Shown here piece after piece: positions 11,002 to 20,260 of a DNA stretch of 20,763 nt. Each line of letters starts with the position of its first letter. The first letter of the stretch is position 1. The notes below the pieces were generated by a model, which saw only the letters and a program-made list of their open reading frames with translations, did no database searches and had not been told where the DNA came from. Origin of the DNA: a bacterium (GTDB lineage Bacteria > Bacillota > Clostridia > Lachnospirales > Lachnospiraceae); the NCBI GenBank assembly GCA_004562765.1, contig SFRL01000071.1, positions 1 to 20,763 on the forward strand, in the 5' to 3' direction. The translations under genes and the position numbers were made by a program.

Positions 11002-12421
11002 TTACCGCTTTTCGATGATATAATACACGCCGTTTTCCTTGGGACGGATCTCGTACTCGCGAAGCAGCGCCAGGTCACCGTGCAGGCGCAGATTTTTCTT
11101 CACAAAGCCCTCCTCGTCCGAGTATAAAAACAGATGACCGCCGGTTGCAAGAAGCCGTTCGAACTGGCAGAAGCACCCGGTATAAAACGCGTCCAGTTCC
11201 TCCTTTGTCTTCTTGCCGCGCTTTGGCATGTCCGCAAAAATCTCCGTCATCTGATGCTTCGATGAAAACTCCAGAAAATCCTTCATGATAAAATTACAGT
11301 CCACACCGGCTGCCGCGCAGATTGCGCTCGATCACAAATGTTCCCACACCGCAGAGCGCGTCCAGAACGACGGCATCTTCTTTCAGATAAGGCCGTGCCA
11401 GCTCAATGAGCGCTGCCGCCAGCGACGGGTGCATGGATGCGGAAATCGTCTGTTTTCGCCATTCAAAACGGTCATCCGGAAGCGTATAAAATTTCAGGCA
11501 CGGGTAAAAGGTCCCGTCCTTCGTGCGCGCCAGGCGCAGCTCCACTTCATAATCAGTCGTGGAATTCTGCAGTTTACCGCCGCTCTGCTGTTCCAGCTCC
11601 TGCGCCAGTTTTTTCGCGAGCTTTGCCTTTTCTGCTGAGTCCGCAATCCCGCGTAGCTCCACACGAAAATAGAAAGGCGCAGCTTCACGGTGACTGCTTT
11701 CCAGCAGTTCGATCAGATTGGAGGAAAGCAATGCCTCCGCCAGCTCTTTCGGCGATCCGGACAGCGTCTTTTTCACATTCAGCGCATGTAACAGTTCCCG
11801 GTAGCTGTGCAGCCTGCACAGTGTATCCAGCTCCGTTGTGCGCGCCATGACTCCCATCGGATGAACGGTCGTCTGGATCCCATTTTTGCTGTGTGCTTCC
11901 AGTTGCTTTTTTAACGGCTCACGCAACGCGCGCTCTGTCGTAAAGATCATGTCATTTCTGCGTTTCCATCCGTTGAATGTATGTTTTTGCAGAACACCCG
12001 ACTGTGACAGGAGCTGCTGCAGCAGTCCCCGTTCCTCTGTCACGTGCTTGCGTTCTTCCTCCTGGGGCTCATAGGCCAGCAATTCCTCATACCGCTCCTG
12101 CAGAGAATCAATATAGTCAGACACATCCAGTGCCTTGAGCGCTGTCAGATAGGAGCTTCGCACAAATCGCGTTTTCTCCACTTCATACGCCTTGTACAGT
12201 GCCTGTGCATCCTCCTGCGCACGCAGCTCACCGATCAGCAGCGCTGCGTTTTTCCGGATCTTGGCATCATCATCTCCCAACAACGAGGCGATGACAGCGG
12301 GGTCGATCTCTCCCTCCAAAAGCTCTGCCGCCACCTGTGGGTCCTTACATATTTTTTTCAGCTCGATCAGATTTGCACGGATCTCCTCTCCCCTGCAGAT
12401 CGCTTCATAGTTTTTATTCAT
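11002..12421 (-). pseudogene. HEAT-repeat/THUMP-like SAM methyltransferase, broken by internal deletion
   Basis: The first part (12421-11294) encodes N-terminal HEAT-like repeats (PAVIASLLGDDDAKIRKNAA...), a middle resembling THUMP-bearing RNA methyltransferases and SAM motif I (DALCGVGTFVIERN). It then leaves frame and stops. The second part (from about 11310 to 11002, another frame) continues with the catalytic core end: AAGVDCNFIMKDFLEFSS, a NMPxRGKKT-like motif (ADMPKRGKKTKEELDAFY) and LRLHGDLALL. In the family about 30 residues, including the acidic SAM-ribose contact, lie between IERN and this point. They are missing here, so a deletion of roughly 90 bases also shifted the frame near 11308-11326. 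The 5' end overlaps the amidase gene by 8 bases. The alternatives are assembly error or loss of the gene. Confidence 0.8.
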
Positions 12422-13133
12422 TCGCTTTTTTCTCCATATAGATCTTTACATCCTCAAGGAACGACTCCCATGCATCCTCATGCTCCACATAATATTTGGG
12501 GCAGTTTTTTCCGGTAATATCATAATGGCGCAGTAGATCCTCCTCTGTCAGCTCATACCGGAAACACAACCACGACACCAGCTCCACAAGGGAATCATAC
12601 GTCGGCTGCGCAAATTTTCCACTCTCGTCTGAAATACAGCACTCGATGGAGATCGTATCCTGATTGCGCTCATTGGACGCATACGACCACTCATTGCAGG
12701 GAATGCACTGTATGATCTCTCCATCCAGTCCGATGATAAAATGGCTGCTGGCCTTCGTCGCATGTGAATCCTTCAGCCCCTCGAAATAGTCACGGTTGTC
12801 CTGCGCCGAAGTGCCCGGATTTGCCGTGTAATGGATCACGATACCCTTCACCTGCTCCAGCGCAATGCCCGGTCTGGAATATTCATTCACCGTCAAAAGC
12901 TGTACATCCAGTGACGGCCGCTCCATTTCCTTCACCTCGCGGGGCTGATCCGGTGAAGACGGCGCTGCCAGCTGCACACGCTCGCTGCTCATGATGATCT
13001 GCTCTTTCTGATGCCTGTAGATCATCCCTCCGATGATCCCGCAGGAAATGAGCAGGATCACTCCCAGACATATCAGCAATACCCGGCGTTCATTTCTTCT
13101 CTTTTTCCTTCGTCTTAGTGCCTGTTCATTCAA
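12414..13133 (-). CDS. Membrane-anchored N-acetylmuramoyl-L-alanine amidase (Amidase_2)
   Basis: 239 residues. The start is TTG 13133, the only codon that keeps the membrane anchor in frame with GGAGAAGAG upstream. A basic N-terminus is followed by one membrane helix (18-38), a linker to about 90, then the PGRP/Amidase_2 fold: VIHYTANPG (zinc His101), SSHFIIGLDGEIIQCIP, SIECC, and RHYDITGKNCPK (His203, Cys211). The zinc ligand set H-H-C is complete. The enzyme cuts the amide bond between MurNAc and the stem peptide at the outer membrane face. It begins 3 bases after hemL, so it is co-transcribed with haem-type genes though functionally unrelated. Confidence 0.9.
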   Translation of the reverse strand: MNEQALRRRKKRRNERRVLLICLGVILLISCGIIGGMIYRHQKEQIIMSSERVQLAAPSSPDQPREVKEMERPSLDVQLLTVNEYSRPGIALEQVKGIVIHYTANPGTSAQDNRDYFEGLKDSHATKASSHFIIGLDGEIIQCIPCNEWSYASNERNQDTISIECCISDESGKFAQPTYDSLVELVSWLCFRYELTEEDLLRHYDITGKNCPKYYVEHEDAWESFLEDVKIYMEKKANE

Positions 13134-13136
13134 TCG

Positions 13137-14420
13137 TTACTCTTCTCCCGCCAGATACTCCATCGCCACATCCACCGTATGATCCAGCTGCTCCGTCGTA
13201 TGAGCCATCGACAGAAACATCGCTTCAAACTGTGCCGGTGCCAGATAGATGCCGCGGCTCAACATATAATTGCAATAGTCCGCATATCGCGCTGTATCCG
13301 AGGCCTTTGCACTCTCATAATCGCGCACATGCTCCCCTGTAAAAAAGAGGCATCCCAGCGAGCCGATATGATTGACCTGATACGGCTTTCCGGCTGCCTC
13401 CACCGCCACGGCAAGCTTCCGGAAAAAGATATCCGCTTTCTCGTTCAGCTCCCGGTAATATTCCGGATGCTCCCGCAAAATGGACAGTTGCGCGAAGCCT
13501 GCCGCCATCGCCACCGGATTGCCGCTGAGCGTTCCCGCCTGATAGACCGGGCCGACCGGAGCTACCATCTCCATGATCTCGCTTCTGCCGCCGTAAGCGC
13601 CCACGGGCATGCCTGCGCCGATGATCTTGCCATAAGTCGTCAGATCCGGACGCACACCAAAGTATTCCTGAGCACCGCCAAAGGCGAGACGAAATCCTGT
13701 GATGACCTCATCAAAGATCAACAATGCACCATACCTTGTACAAAGATAGCGCAGCCCCTCCAAAAATCCCGTTTCCGGCAGAACCACACCCATGTTCGCC
13801 GCCACCGGTTCCACGATCACACAGGCGATCTCCTCCGGAAACTGCGCGAACAGTGCTTCCACAGATGCCAGATCATTATAGTTTGCCGTCAGCGTATCTT
13901 TTGTACAGCCCGCCGGAACACCTGCGGAATCCGGAATTCCTGAGGTCATTGCCCCGCTTCCCGCCTTCACCAGAAGACCGTCTGAATGTCCGTGATAGCA
14001 GCCGGTAAATTTGATGATCTTATCCCTTCCGGTAAATCCACGTGCAGTGCGGATCGCGCTCATGACTGCCTCCGTGCCGGAATTGACCATACGGATCATG
14101 TCTATGGACGGAATGCTGTCACAGATGAGCTTTGCCATCTCCACCTCGATCTTCGTGGATGCGCCAAAGCTCAGACCCTTTGCACAGGCATCAATGACCG
14201 CCTCCAACACTTGTGTATGGCTGTGTCCCAGGATCATCGGACCCCAGGATCCGATAAAATCAATATATTCATTTCCATCCTCGTCCCACATGTTTGCGCC
14301 CGAAGCGCGGGCGATCATGCGCGGTGTGGAACCGATGGAACCAAAAGCACGCACCGGGGAATTGACTCCACCCGGAATAAAATGAACTGCTTCCTCAAAG
14401 ATTTTTTCTGATTTTGTCAT
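13137..14420 (-). CDS. hemL: Glutamate-1-semialdehyde 2,1-aminomutase
   Basis: ATG 14420 overlaps the hemB stop (TAATG) and gives 427 residues, the usual length. It converts glutamate-1-semialdehyde to 5-aminolevulinate with PLP. Class-III aminotransferase features are plain: FIPGGVNSPVRAFG at the N-terminus, VNSGTEAVMSAIRTARG, CYHGHSDG, LLIFDEVITGFR and the PLP lysine in TTYGKIIGAGMPVGAYGG. It is the last tetrapyrrole gene of the run and works directly downstream of HemA, whose gene in this window is broken. Confidence 0.97.
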   Translation of the reverse strand: MTKSEKIFEEAVHFIPGGVNSPVRAFGSIGSTPRMIARASGANMWDEDGNEYIDFIGSWGPMILGHSHTQVLEAVIDACAKGLSFGASTKIEVEMAKLICDSIPSIDMIRMVNSGTEAVMSAIRTARGFTGRDKIIKFTGCYHGHSDGLLVKAGSGAMTSGIPDSAGVPAGCTKDTLTANYNDLASVEALFAQFPEEIACVIVEPVAANMGVVLPETGFLEGLRYLCTRYGALLIFDEVITGFRLAFGGAQEYFGVRPDLTTYGKIIGAGMPVGAYGGRSEIMEMVAPVGPVYQAGTLSGNPVAMAAGFAQLSILREHPEYYRELNEKADIFFRKLAVAVEAAGKPYQVNHIGSLGCLFFTGEHVRDYESAKASDTARYADYCNYMLSRGIYLAPAQFEAMFLSMAHTTEQLDHTVDVAMEYLAGEE

Positions 14421-15397
14421 TATCCGATCAGTCCTTTCCGCATACACTCCGCAAGCTCTTTTGCAAAATAAGTGATATAAATATCGGCTCCGGCACGGTA
14501 AGCGCTGACTGCCATCTCACACATGATCCGCTCCTCATCGATGTAGCCTGCCGCTGCCGTCGTCTTCACCATGGAATACTCACCGCTGACGCTGTATGCA
14601 GCCACCGGCACATTTGTGGCATCCTTAGCCTCGCGGATCAGATCACCGTAGCAGGCAGCCGGTTTGACCATGACGATGTCCGCGCCCTCCTCCACATCCA
14701 GCAGCACTTCCTTTAAAGCCTCTCTGCGGTTGTGAAAATCCATCTGATAGCTTTTTCGGTCTCCAAAGCTGGGCGCAGAATCCGCCGCGTCACGAAACGG
14801 TCCGTAAAAGGAAGATGCAAACTTTGCAGAGTATGCCATGATCGGAATATTTGTATATCCGTTCGCATCGAGCGCCTCTCGGATCGCCGCCACTCTGCCG
14901 TCCATCATATCAGACGGCGCGATCATGTCCGCTCCCGCCTCTGCCTGCGCAACTGCTATTTTCTGTAAATAAGTCAGCGTCGCGTCATTGTCCACTTCTG
15001 TGCCATGCAAAATGCCACAGTGTCCGTGTGAGGTATACTCGCACATGCACAAATCTGCCACGAAATACATCTGCGGATGCGTCTGCTTTGCATGGCGCAG
15101 CGCTTTCTGCACGATGCCGTTGTGGTCATAGGCACCGCTTCCGGTCTCGTCCTTATGGTCTGGAATACCGAAAAACATCACGGCATGGACACCCGCTGAT
15201 TCCAGTTCATCGAGACATTCATCCATGCGGTCGATGCTGTAACGGTACTGCCCCGGCATGGATGTGATCTCCTCTTTCATATTCTCACCCTCTACCACGA
15301 ACATCGGGTAAATGCGGGAATCCGGACTGATGCGGGTCTCGCGCACCATATTTCTGATCTGCTGGCTGCCGCGCAGCCGTCTGGGTCGTTGTATCAT
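14420..15397 (-). CDS. hemB: Porphobilinogen synthase, zinc type
   Basis: ATG 15397 is chosen (AGAGG 8 bases upstream, 325 residues, normal family length); an earlier in-frame start would add 14 residues that lie within the upstream intergenic space. It condenses two 5-aminolevulinate molecules. The catalytic lysines are in AYSAKFASSFYG (Lys192) and VMVKPA (Lys245). The zinc cysteines in DLCMCEYTSHGHC (117, 119, 127) mark the zinc-dependent class. It lies 25 bases after cobA-hemD and overlaps hemL by one base. Confidence 0.97.
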   Translation of the reverse strand: MIQRPRRLRGSQQIRNMVRETRISPDSRIYPMFVVEGENMKEEITSMPGQYRYSIDRMDECLDELESAGVHAVMFFGIPDHKDETGSGAYDHNGIVQKALRHAKQTHPQMYFVADLCMCEYTSHGHCGILHGTEVDNDATLTYLQKIAVAQAEAGADMIAPSDMMDGRVAAIREALDANGYTNIPIMAYSAKFASSFYGPFRDAADSAPSFGDRKSYQMDFHNRREALKEVLLDVEEGADIVMVKPAACYGDLIREAKDATNVPVAAYSVSGEYSMVKTTAAAGYIDEERIMCEMAVSAYRAGADIYITYFAKELAECMRKGLIG

Positions 15398-15422
15398 CAC
15401 TTGTACCTCTTTTTCTGTAATA

Positions 15423-17006
15423 TCATCCCACAAAAACATTCTCCGTTAATTGTAGTAGCCCTTCCACAGACGCTTCCTTAGCTACTTCTACCCACATCCC
15501 TGCCTCGCGTGCTGCCTCCGCAGTCATCTCACCAATGCAGAGCGCATGGATCCGCGTCGGATCAGCCTCCGGATTTGTCTGTACAAATGCCCTAACTGTC
15601 GATGCACTTGTAAAAAAGACACCGTCGATCAGATCTTTTTCAAACAGCAGTGCTGTCGGGATCAGCTCATTTTGCTTCGTTACCGTCTCATAGATCGCCA
15701 GATCGGTCACTGAAACTGTTTTTCCAAGTTCTGCAACTCGCTGCTCCATGCAGGTGACCAGCTTCGGATTACCGATATCCGAGCGTGCGACCAGCACGCG
15801 GCTGCCATCCGGTAATTGCTCGCCCAGCAGCGTGCCCAGTGATGCCCCGTCATAGACTTCCGGCATGAGATCCGCCAACAGCCCATACTCCCGCAGCGCG
15901 CTTTTTGTGCCGTCTCCGATCACCGCAAGCGTCATGTCACCTAATACACGAGTATCCCGCCCGCTGTCGCACAGCATCTGAAAAAATGTATTCACCCCTG
16001 CCGGAGAAGTAAACACAATACAATCATATTCCTTTTTTGACAGTTTTTCAAATTCGGCTAGTATTTTTCCGGAAACAGGCAGCGGTCTTGTCTCGATCAC
16101 AGGAAGCTCGATCACCTCCGCACCCCGCGTCCGAAGATGCTTTGCCAGCGCATCCATCCGCTCCTTCGGTCTGGTCAGCACAAAACGCCGCCCGAAGAAG
16201 GGCAGCTTTTCATACCATGCCAGCTGCTCACCGAGTGCTGCTACCGCACCGACCACAATGATCGCAGGCGTGTGCAGATGTGCCTCATTTACTTCATCTT
16301 CCAATTTTGCCAGTGCTGCACATACGCGCCGCTGTCCCGCAGTTGTTCCCTTTTCCAGAACCGCAGCCGGGGTCTGCGGATCCATTTTCGCGGCAAGCAG
16401 TCCGTGCACAATATCCGGAAGCGCCGACAATCCCATGAGAAACACCAGCGTTCCCTGTGCCTTTACATATGCCTCAAAGGGCAGATCCAGCGGCTCATCC
16501 CCTCGTTTGTGTCCGGTGATGATATGCACGGAGCTTGCACAGCTGCGATCCGTGACCGGGATTCCGTTATAGGCAGGCACTGCAAGCGCACTGCTGACAC
16601 CGGGCACCACTTCATAATCGATCCCGTTTGCGCGAAGCACCAAAAGTTCTTCTCCGCCCCTGCCAAACAAAAAGGGATCTCCGCCCTTTAAACGCACAAC
16701 ACGTTTTCCTTCCTCCGCCTTCTGCACAAGCAGCTCATTGATCTCATCCTGCGTCATCGCATGGTTTCCCGCCCGTTTTCCGACGTAGATCGTTTCTGCC
16801 GTCTCCGGGATCATGGAAAGAATACCGCTTCCCACCAGCGCGTCGTAGACAACAACCTGCGCCTGCGCCAGTACCTCTTTCCCCTTCAATGTAAAAAGCC
16901 CGGGGGCAGAAGGTCCTGCGCCTACCAGCCAGACCTTCCCCTTTCGGACTGTTTGTTTCGATGTCACTGATCTTAATGCTTTTTCGCGTGCTTCTGATCG
17001 TCTCAT
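15423..17006 (-). CDS. cobA-hemD: Fused uroporphyrinogen-III C-methyltransferase / uroporphyrinogen-III synthase
   Basis: 527 residues, ATG 17006 overlapping the hemC stop (ATGA). Residues about 23-260 are the SAM-dependent methyltransferase: VWLVGAGPSAPGLFTLKG, VVRLKGGDPFLFGRGGEE, PGVSSALAVPAYNGIPVTDR and HIITGHKRG. Residues about 268-527 are HemD (RRFVLTRPKERMDALAKHLR, CIVFTSPAGVNTFF, VLVARSDIGN, VFFTSASTVRAF). The fusion closes hydroxymethylbilane to uroporphyrinogen III and methylates it twice to precorrin-2, steering flux to siroheme/cobalamin. This fused form is common in Clostridia. Confidence 0.96.
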   Translation of the reverse strand: MRRSEAREKALRSVTSKQTVRKGKVWLVGAGPSAPGLFTLKGKEVLAQAQVVVYDALVGSGILSMIPETAETIYVGKRAGNHAMTQDEINELLVQKAEEGKRVVRLKGGDPFLFGRGGEELLVLRANGIDYEVVPGVSSALAVPAYNGIPVTDRSCASSVHIITGHKRGDEPLDLPFEAYVKAQGTLVFLMGLSALPDIVHGLLAAKMDPQTPAAVLEKGTTAGQRRVCAALAKLEDEVNEAHLHTPAIIVVGAVAALGEQLAWYEKLPFFGRRFVLTRPKERMDALAKHLRTRGAEVIELPVIETRPLPVSGKILAEFEKLSKKEYDCIVFTSPAGVNTFFQMLCDSGRDTRVLGDMTLAVIGDGTKSALREYGLLADLMPEVYDGASLGTLLGEQLPDGSRVLVARSDIGNPKLVTCMEQRVAELGKTVSVTDLAIYETVTKQNELIPTALLFEKDLIDGVFFTSASTVRAFVQTNPEADPTRIHALCIGEMTAEAAREAGMWVEVAKEASVEGLLQLTENVFVG

Positions 17007-17881
17007 AATCCGTCCCTCATATACCGCGCCAGCCCAATGCCGGTCTGTTCCGCCTGATGACGGCTGCCGCTGGCACTCTCATAGGCAAAGCTGCCGTCAT
17101 AGGTATCACAAAATCCGCGTAAGATCAACTGTTCTCCATGGACACGCGCATACGCCGTGATCGGTGAGCTGCACCCGCCGTCAAGCTCCCGCACAAAAGC
17201 GCGCTCCGCCTCTGCCGCAACCCGGCTGTCCTCGTCAAAAAATCCTTCCAGAAACTGATAATCCTCTCCCGCTCTGCCCTGAACTGCCAGAATCCCCTGT
17301 CCGGCTGCCGGAAGCAGTTCCTCCGGTTCAAAACAACGGGTGATCCGTTCTTCCAGATGCAGGCGTCGAAGTCCTGCAGCCGCCAGAATCAGTGCGCCGT
17401 ATTCGCCATTATCCAGTTTTTGCAGTCTTGTCAGCACATTGCCACGCACCGGACGTGTTTCGATGTCAGGATAAAGTTTATGCAACTGCATTGTGCGCCG
17501 CACGCTCGATGTGCCCACCGGTTTTGTCCGTTCCCACACCGTCACTCCCTTCGGCAGCACAAGCACATCCCGTGCATCCTCTCTGCCTGAATAGCCCAGT
17601 ATCGGCAACTCCCCGGCAACATTCATCGGCACATCCTTCAGGGAATGCACGCACGCATCAATACGTCCGTCAAACAGTGCCTGCTCCAGCTCCTTCACAA
17701 ACAAACCTTTCCCGCCCACTGTATCTAAGGTGCGGTCTAAGATCCGGTCACCGGTCGTCTTCATGGTGACCAGCTCCGGCGTGATCTCAGGACAGTTTTC
17801 TCTGATGTGATCGATCAAAAGCTGTGCCTGTGCCACTGCCAGCACACTCTCTCTGCTGCCGATCCGAAATGTCTTTGTCAT
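17003..17881 (-). CDS. hemC: Hydroxymethylbilane synthase (porphobilinogen deaminase)
   Basis: 292 residues, ATG 17881 overlapping the stop of the upstream gene (ATGA). It polymerises four porphobilinogens. Family signatures are FRIGSRESVLAVAQAQ, MKTTGDRILD, GKGLFVKELEQALFDGRIDA, CVHSLKDVPM, GTSSVRR and RPVRGNVLTRL. The dipyrromethane-anchoring cysteine is Cys237 in ELDGGCSSPIT. The C-terminal domain is slightly short but within family range. Everything needed for activity is present. Confidence 0.97.
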   Translation of the reverse strand: MTKTFRIGSRESVLAVAQAQLLIDHIRENCPEITPELVTMKTTGDRILDRTLDTVGGKGLFVKELEQALFDGRIDACVHSLKDVPMNVAGELPILGYSGREDARDVLVLPKGVTVWERTKPVGTSSVRRTMQLHKLYPDIETRPVRGNVLTRLQKLDNGEYGALILAAAGLRRLHLEERITRCFEPEELLPAAGQGILAVQGRAGEDYQFLEGFFDEDSRVAAEAERAFVRELDGGCSSPITAYARVHGEQLILRGFCDTYDGSFAYESASGSRHQAEQTGIGLARYMRDGL

Positions 17882-18381
17882 GGCGTTTTCACTCCCAGCT
17901 CACACTCCAGTTTTTCCCGCAGTGCCTTCACGGAGCTGTGCGTTTCCTCCGTCGGCTGACCGGAAGCAATGGCAAGCAAAAGCCCGTCCTCTGTTTCCAC
18001 AGTCGCCGGAAAATAAAAGCTGCACAGTGTGTGATCACTTGCCACATTCACATAAATGTCTCGGTGACGGCATTCCCTATAGATCGCCTCATTGACCTTC
18101 GGATCATTCGTCGCTGCGATCACCGCGTTCATATCCTCCTCCATGAGGCATCCGCCGCGGTAAACATCCTTCACATAAGTGATCCGCTCCCCATATGCAT
18201 CAATGAGTGCTTTCATCTCCTCACTACACTCCGGCGCGATCACCGTCAGACAGCAGGTGGTTTTCACCAGCGCAGCCGCCCGTCTGGCTGCGATCTTTCC
18301 TGCACCAAATATCACGATATGGGATCCGTCCATCTTAACATAAAACGGAAAATACTGCCAGTTCTGCTCATTTTTATCCAT
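17878..18381 (-). CDS. Precorrin-2 dehydrogenase (Met8p/CysG N-terminal type)
   Basis: 167 residues, ATG 18381 behind GGAGGGG. It opens with YFPFYVKMDG, then the NAD-binding Rossmann motif VIFGAGKIAARRAAALV, AVIAATNDPKVNEAI and NVASDHTLCSFYFPATVE, the signature of precorrin-2 dehydrogenases. The product is sirohydrochlorin. The short length shows a stand-alone dehydrogenase domain; ferrochelatase activity of the Met8p kind is possible but not shown. It follows hemA by 37 bases and overlaps hemC. Confidence 0.93.
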   Translation of the reverse strand: MDKNEQNWQYFPFYVKMDGSHIVIFGAGKIAARRAAALVKTTCCLTVIAPECSEEMKALIDAYGERITYVKDVYRGGCLMEEDMNAVIAATNDPKVNEAIYRECRHRDIYVNVASDHTLCSFYFPATVETEDGLLLAIASGQPTEETHSSVKALREKLECELGVKTP

Positions 18382-18418
18382 CTTTCCCCTCCATCACTGT
18401 TTCATGCATTCTTGGTCT

Positions 18419-19610
18419 CTATGATCGATCTCTTTCCAGCACCTGCATGCAATGTGCAAACGTATCTGCATCCAATCCGTCCCGAAGAGCGAACAGGATA
18501 TGTGCAGCCACCTTGCTTCCGCTTCGCTTTGCTGCCTGTTCTACATGTCTGCGCTGACTCTCATCAAGTCCTGCGCAGTCCTTTCGCATCCGTCCCCACA
18601 AGTCATCTGCCATCTCATCCGCAAATCTTCCGATACGCGGGATCAGATCCCGTCCATAGAAAAATCGCTCAAATTCTGCCAGTGCCTCCGAGATTTTCTC
18701 CTGTGCATGTGCCAACTGCTCCTTCTGTTCCTCCGACAGCTGCTCCATATCCAGGTCATCCATGCACAGCAGCCGCACACCTGCCAGATCGCCCACCGCC
18801 GGATCAATGTCTCTCGGCACAGCCAGATCCACAAAGGTCTTTCCGTCTAATACCATGCCGGACAGCCGGTCCGGTGTGATCGTCAGATTCGGGCTTGCTG
18901 TCGCAGAAAAAACATAATCTGTATCCGCAAGCTTCTCATATCGTTCTCCGTAATTAATACGTTGCGCTCCCTCCGGGATATCCACGGTACCGCTGTGATA
19001 CTGGCGCACCGTGACCGTCACCTGAGCGCCTGCCTCCATCAGTGCCTGCGCAGTCAGTTTCCCCATCATGCCGTTTCCGATCACAAGCGCCTTTTTACCG
19101 GAAAACACAGCTCCTCTCTTTTGCAAATGCATAATTGCTGCTGTCGCCGCAGAGCAGTTTCCCCTGTCAAAGGAGATATCGGTTTTGATCTCCTTTGCCG
19201 TGGTGATCGCCTGGCGGAACAGCACCTCCATGCAGTTATCCGTAGCGGTTTCCTCACGCGCCAGCATCAGCGCGTCCTTCACCTGTGTCAGGATCTGATC
19301 CAAACAGATGACGTGCTGCCTCCAGATCCTTTTTCTCATAAAACAGCGCCCGCTCTGTGCCGGGGATAAGGCCCTTCCAGCCACAGATGAGCGCATACAG
19401 ATCCGTCTCTGTCTCCGGCACAAGACTGACATACAATTCCATCCGATTGCAAGTGGACAGGAGTACACAACCCCTGATCCCACTCGTATTGTCCAAAGTT
19501 TGAATTCCTGTCTGCATGACCGCACGCACCGCCGTCTTTGTAAATGCATAGCGCTCCCGCACCTCCACCGGTGCCCTGCTGTGGTCAATTCCGATCATTC
19601 TTAATTTCAT
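18419..19610 (-). pseudogene. hemA: Glutamyl-tRNA reductase, broken by short internal deletion
   Basis: The N-terminal frame (ATG 19610) has the catalytic domain: GIDHSRAPVEVRERYAF and STCNRMELY with nucleophile Cys54. It runs to KKDLEAARHLF (residue 103, about 19302), then leaves frame and stops at 19254. The other frame resumes at DQILTQVKDALMLARE and contains the rest: NADPH-binding KKALVIGNGMMGKLTAQAL, FSATASPN, DLAVPRDIDP and the C-terminal dimer helix to 18419. The family's conserved AAGLDSMxxGE block, normally between HLF and DQI, is absent. A deletion of about 38 bases at 19301/19302 explains both the loss and the shift. Its start overlaps the cbiC stop (ATGA). No full-length enzyme can be made from this sequence. 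Confidence 0.85.
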
Positions 19611-20248
19611 TTTTCCCTCGTCAACTGATACATCAGTGCATTCACGATCGCTGCCGCAACATTGGATCCGCCCTTGCGCCCTCTTGCCACGATGGACGGC
19701 ACATCTGAGGACAAGATCAGCTCCTTCGCCTGAACGACGTTGACAAACCCTACCGGAACCGCAATGATCATTCCCGGCAGAAATCCGTCGTTTTCCATCA
19801 GTTCAGAAAGGCATATCAGCGCTGTCGGGGCATTTCCGATGGCAAAGATCGTCGGTCGGTTCATGCGCGCTGCCTTTTCCATCGCCACCGCAGAACGTGT
19901 TTCTCCCCTGCATCGTGCCTCCGCTGCCACATCCTCGTCCGATATAAAATTATATACCTCTGCGCCCAGCTTTAAAAGGGCAGATCTGTTGATTCCTGAC
20001 ATTGCCATTTTTGTGTCCGTGACAATGCATGCGCCATTCTGCAAAAGCCTGTGGGCATGCTCCACGACCCCCGGCGAGAACACCAGATTGTCCGCATAAT
20101 CAAAATCTGCGGTCGTATGGATCACGCGCTTGATGATCGGCTCCTGTAGCGGATCAAAGGTCCGCCCGCCAAGCTCCTGCGTGATGATCTCAAAGCTGCG
20201 CTGCTCGATCTGCTCCGGTGTCAGCTGTTCCAATTGAATCTTTTTCAT
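19607..20248 (-). CDS. cbiC: Precorrin-8X/cobalt-precorrin-8 methylmutase
   Basis: 213 residues, ATG 20248 behind AAAGGA at 9 bases. It shifts the C-11 methyl to C-12 to give hydrogenobyrinate or cobyrinate. Signatures are SFEIITQEL, the catalytic His44 in VIHTTADFDY, MAMSGINR, FAIGNAPTAL, PVGFVNVVQAKE and the C-terminal GRKGGSNVAAAIVNAL. Its place directly before hemA, with a stop/start overlap, ties early tetrapyrrole synthesis to cobalamin. Other cbi/cob ring genes are not in the window. Confidence 0.95.
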   Translation of the reverse strand: MKKIQLEQLTPEQIEQRSFEIITQELGGRTFDPLQEPIIKRVIHTTADFDYADNLVFSPGVVEHAHRLLQNGACIVTDTKMAMSGINRSALLKLGAEVYNFISDEDVAAEARCRGETRSAVAMEKAARMNRPTIFAIGNAPTALICLSELMENDGFLPGMIIAVPVGFVNVVQAKELILSSDVPSIVARGRKGGSNVAAAIVNALMYQLTREK

Positions 20249-20260
20249 GCCGCATTTCCT

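Noticed and set aside
19254..19310. Programmed frameshift or translational bypass in hemA
   Set aside because: There is no slippery heptamer or stimulatory structure, and a conserved block is physically missing, so a frameshift would not restore a normal protein.
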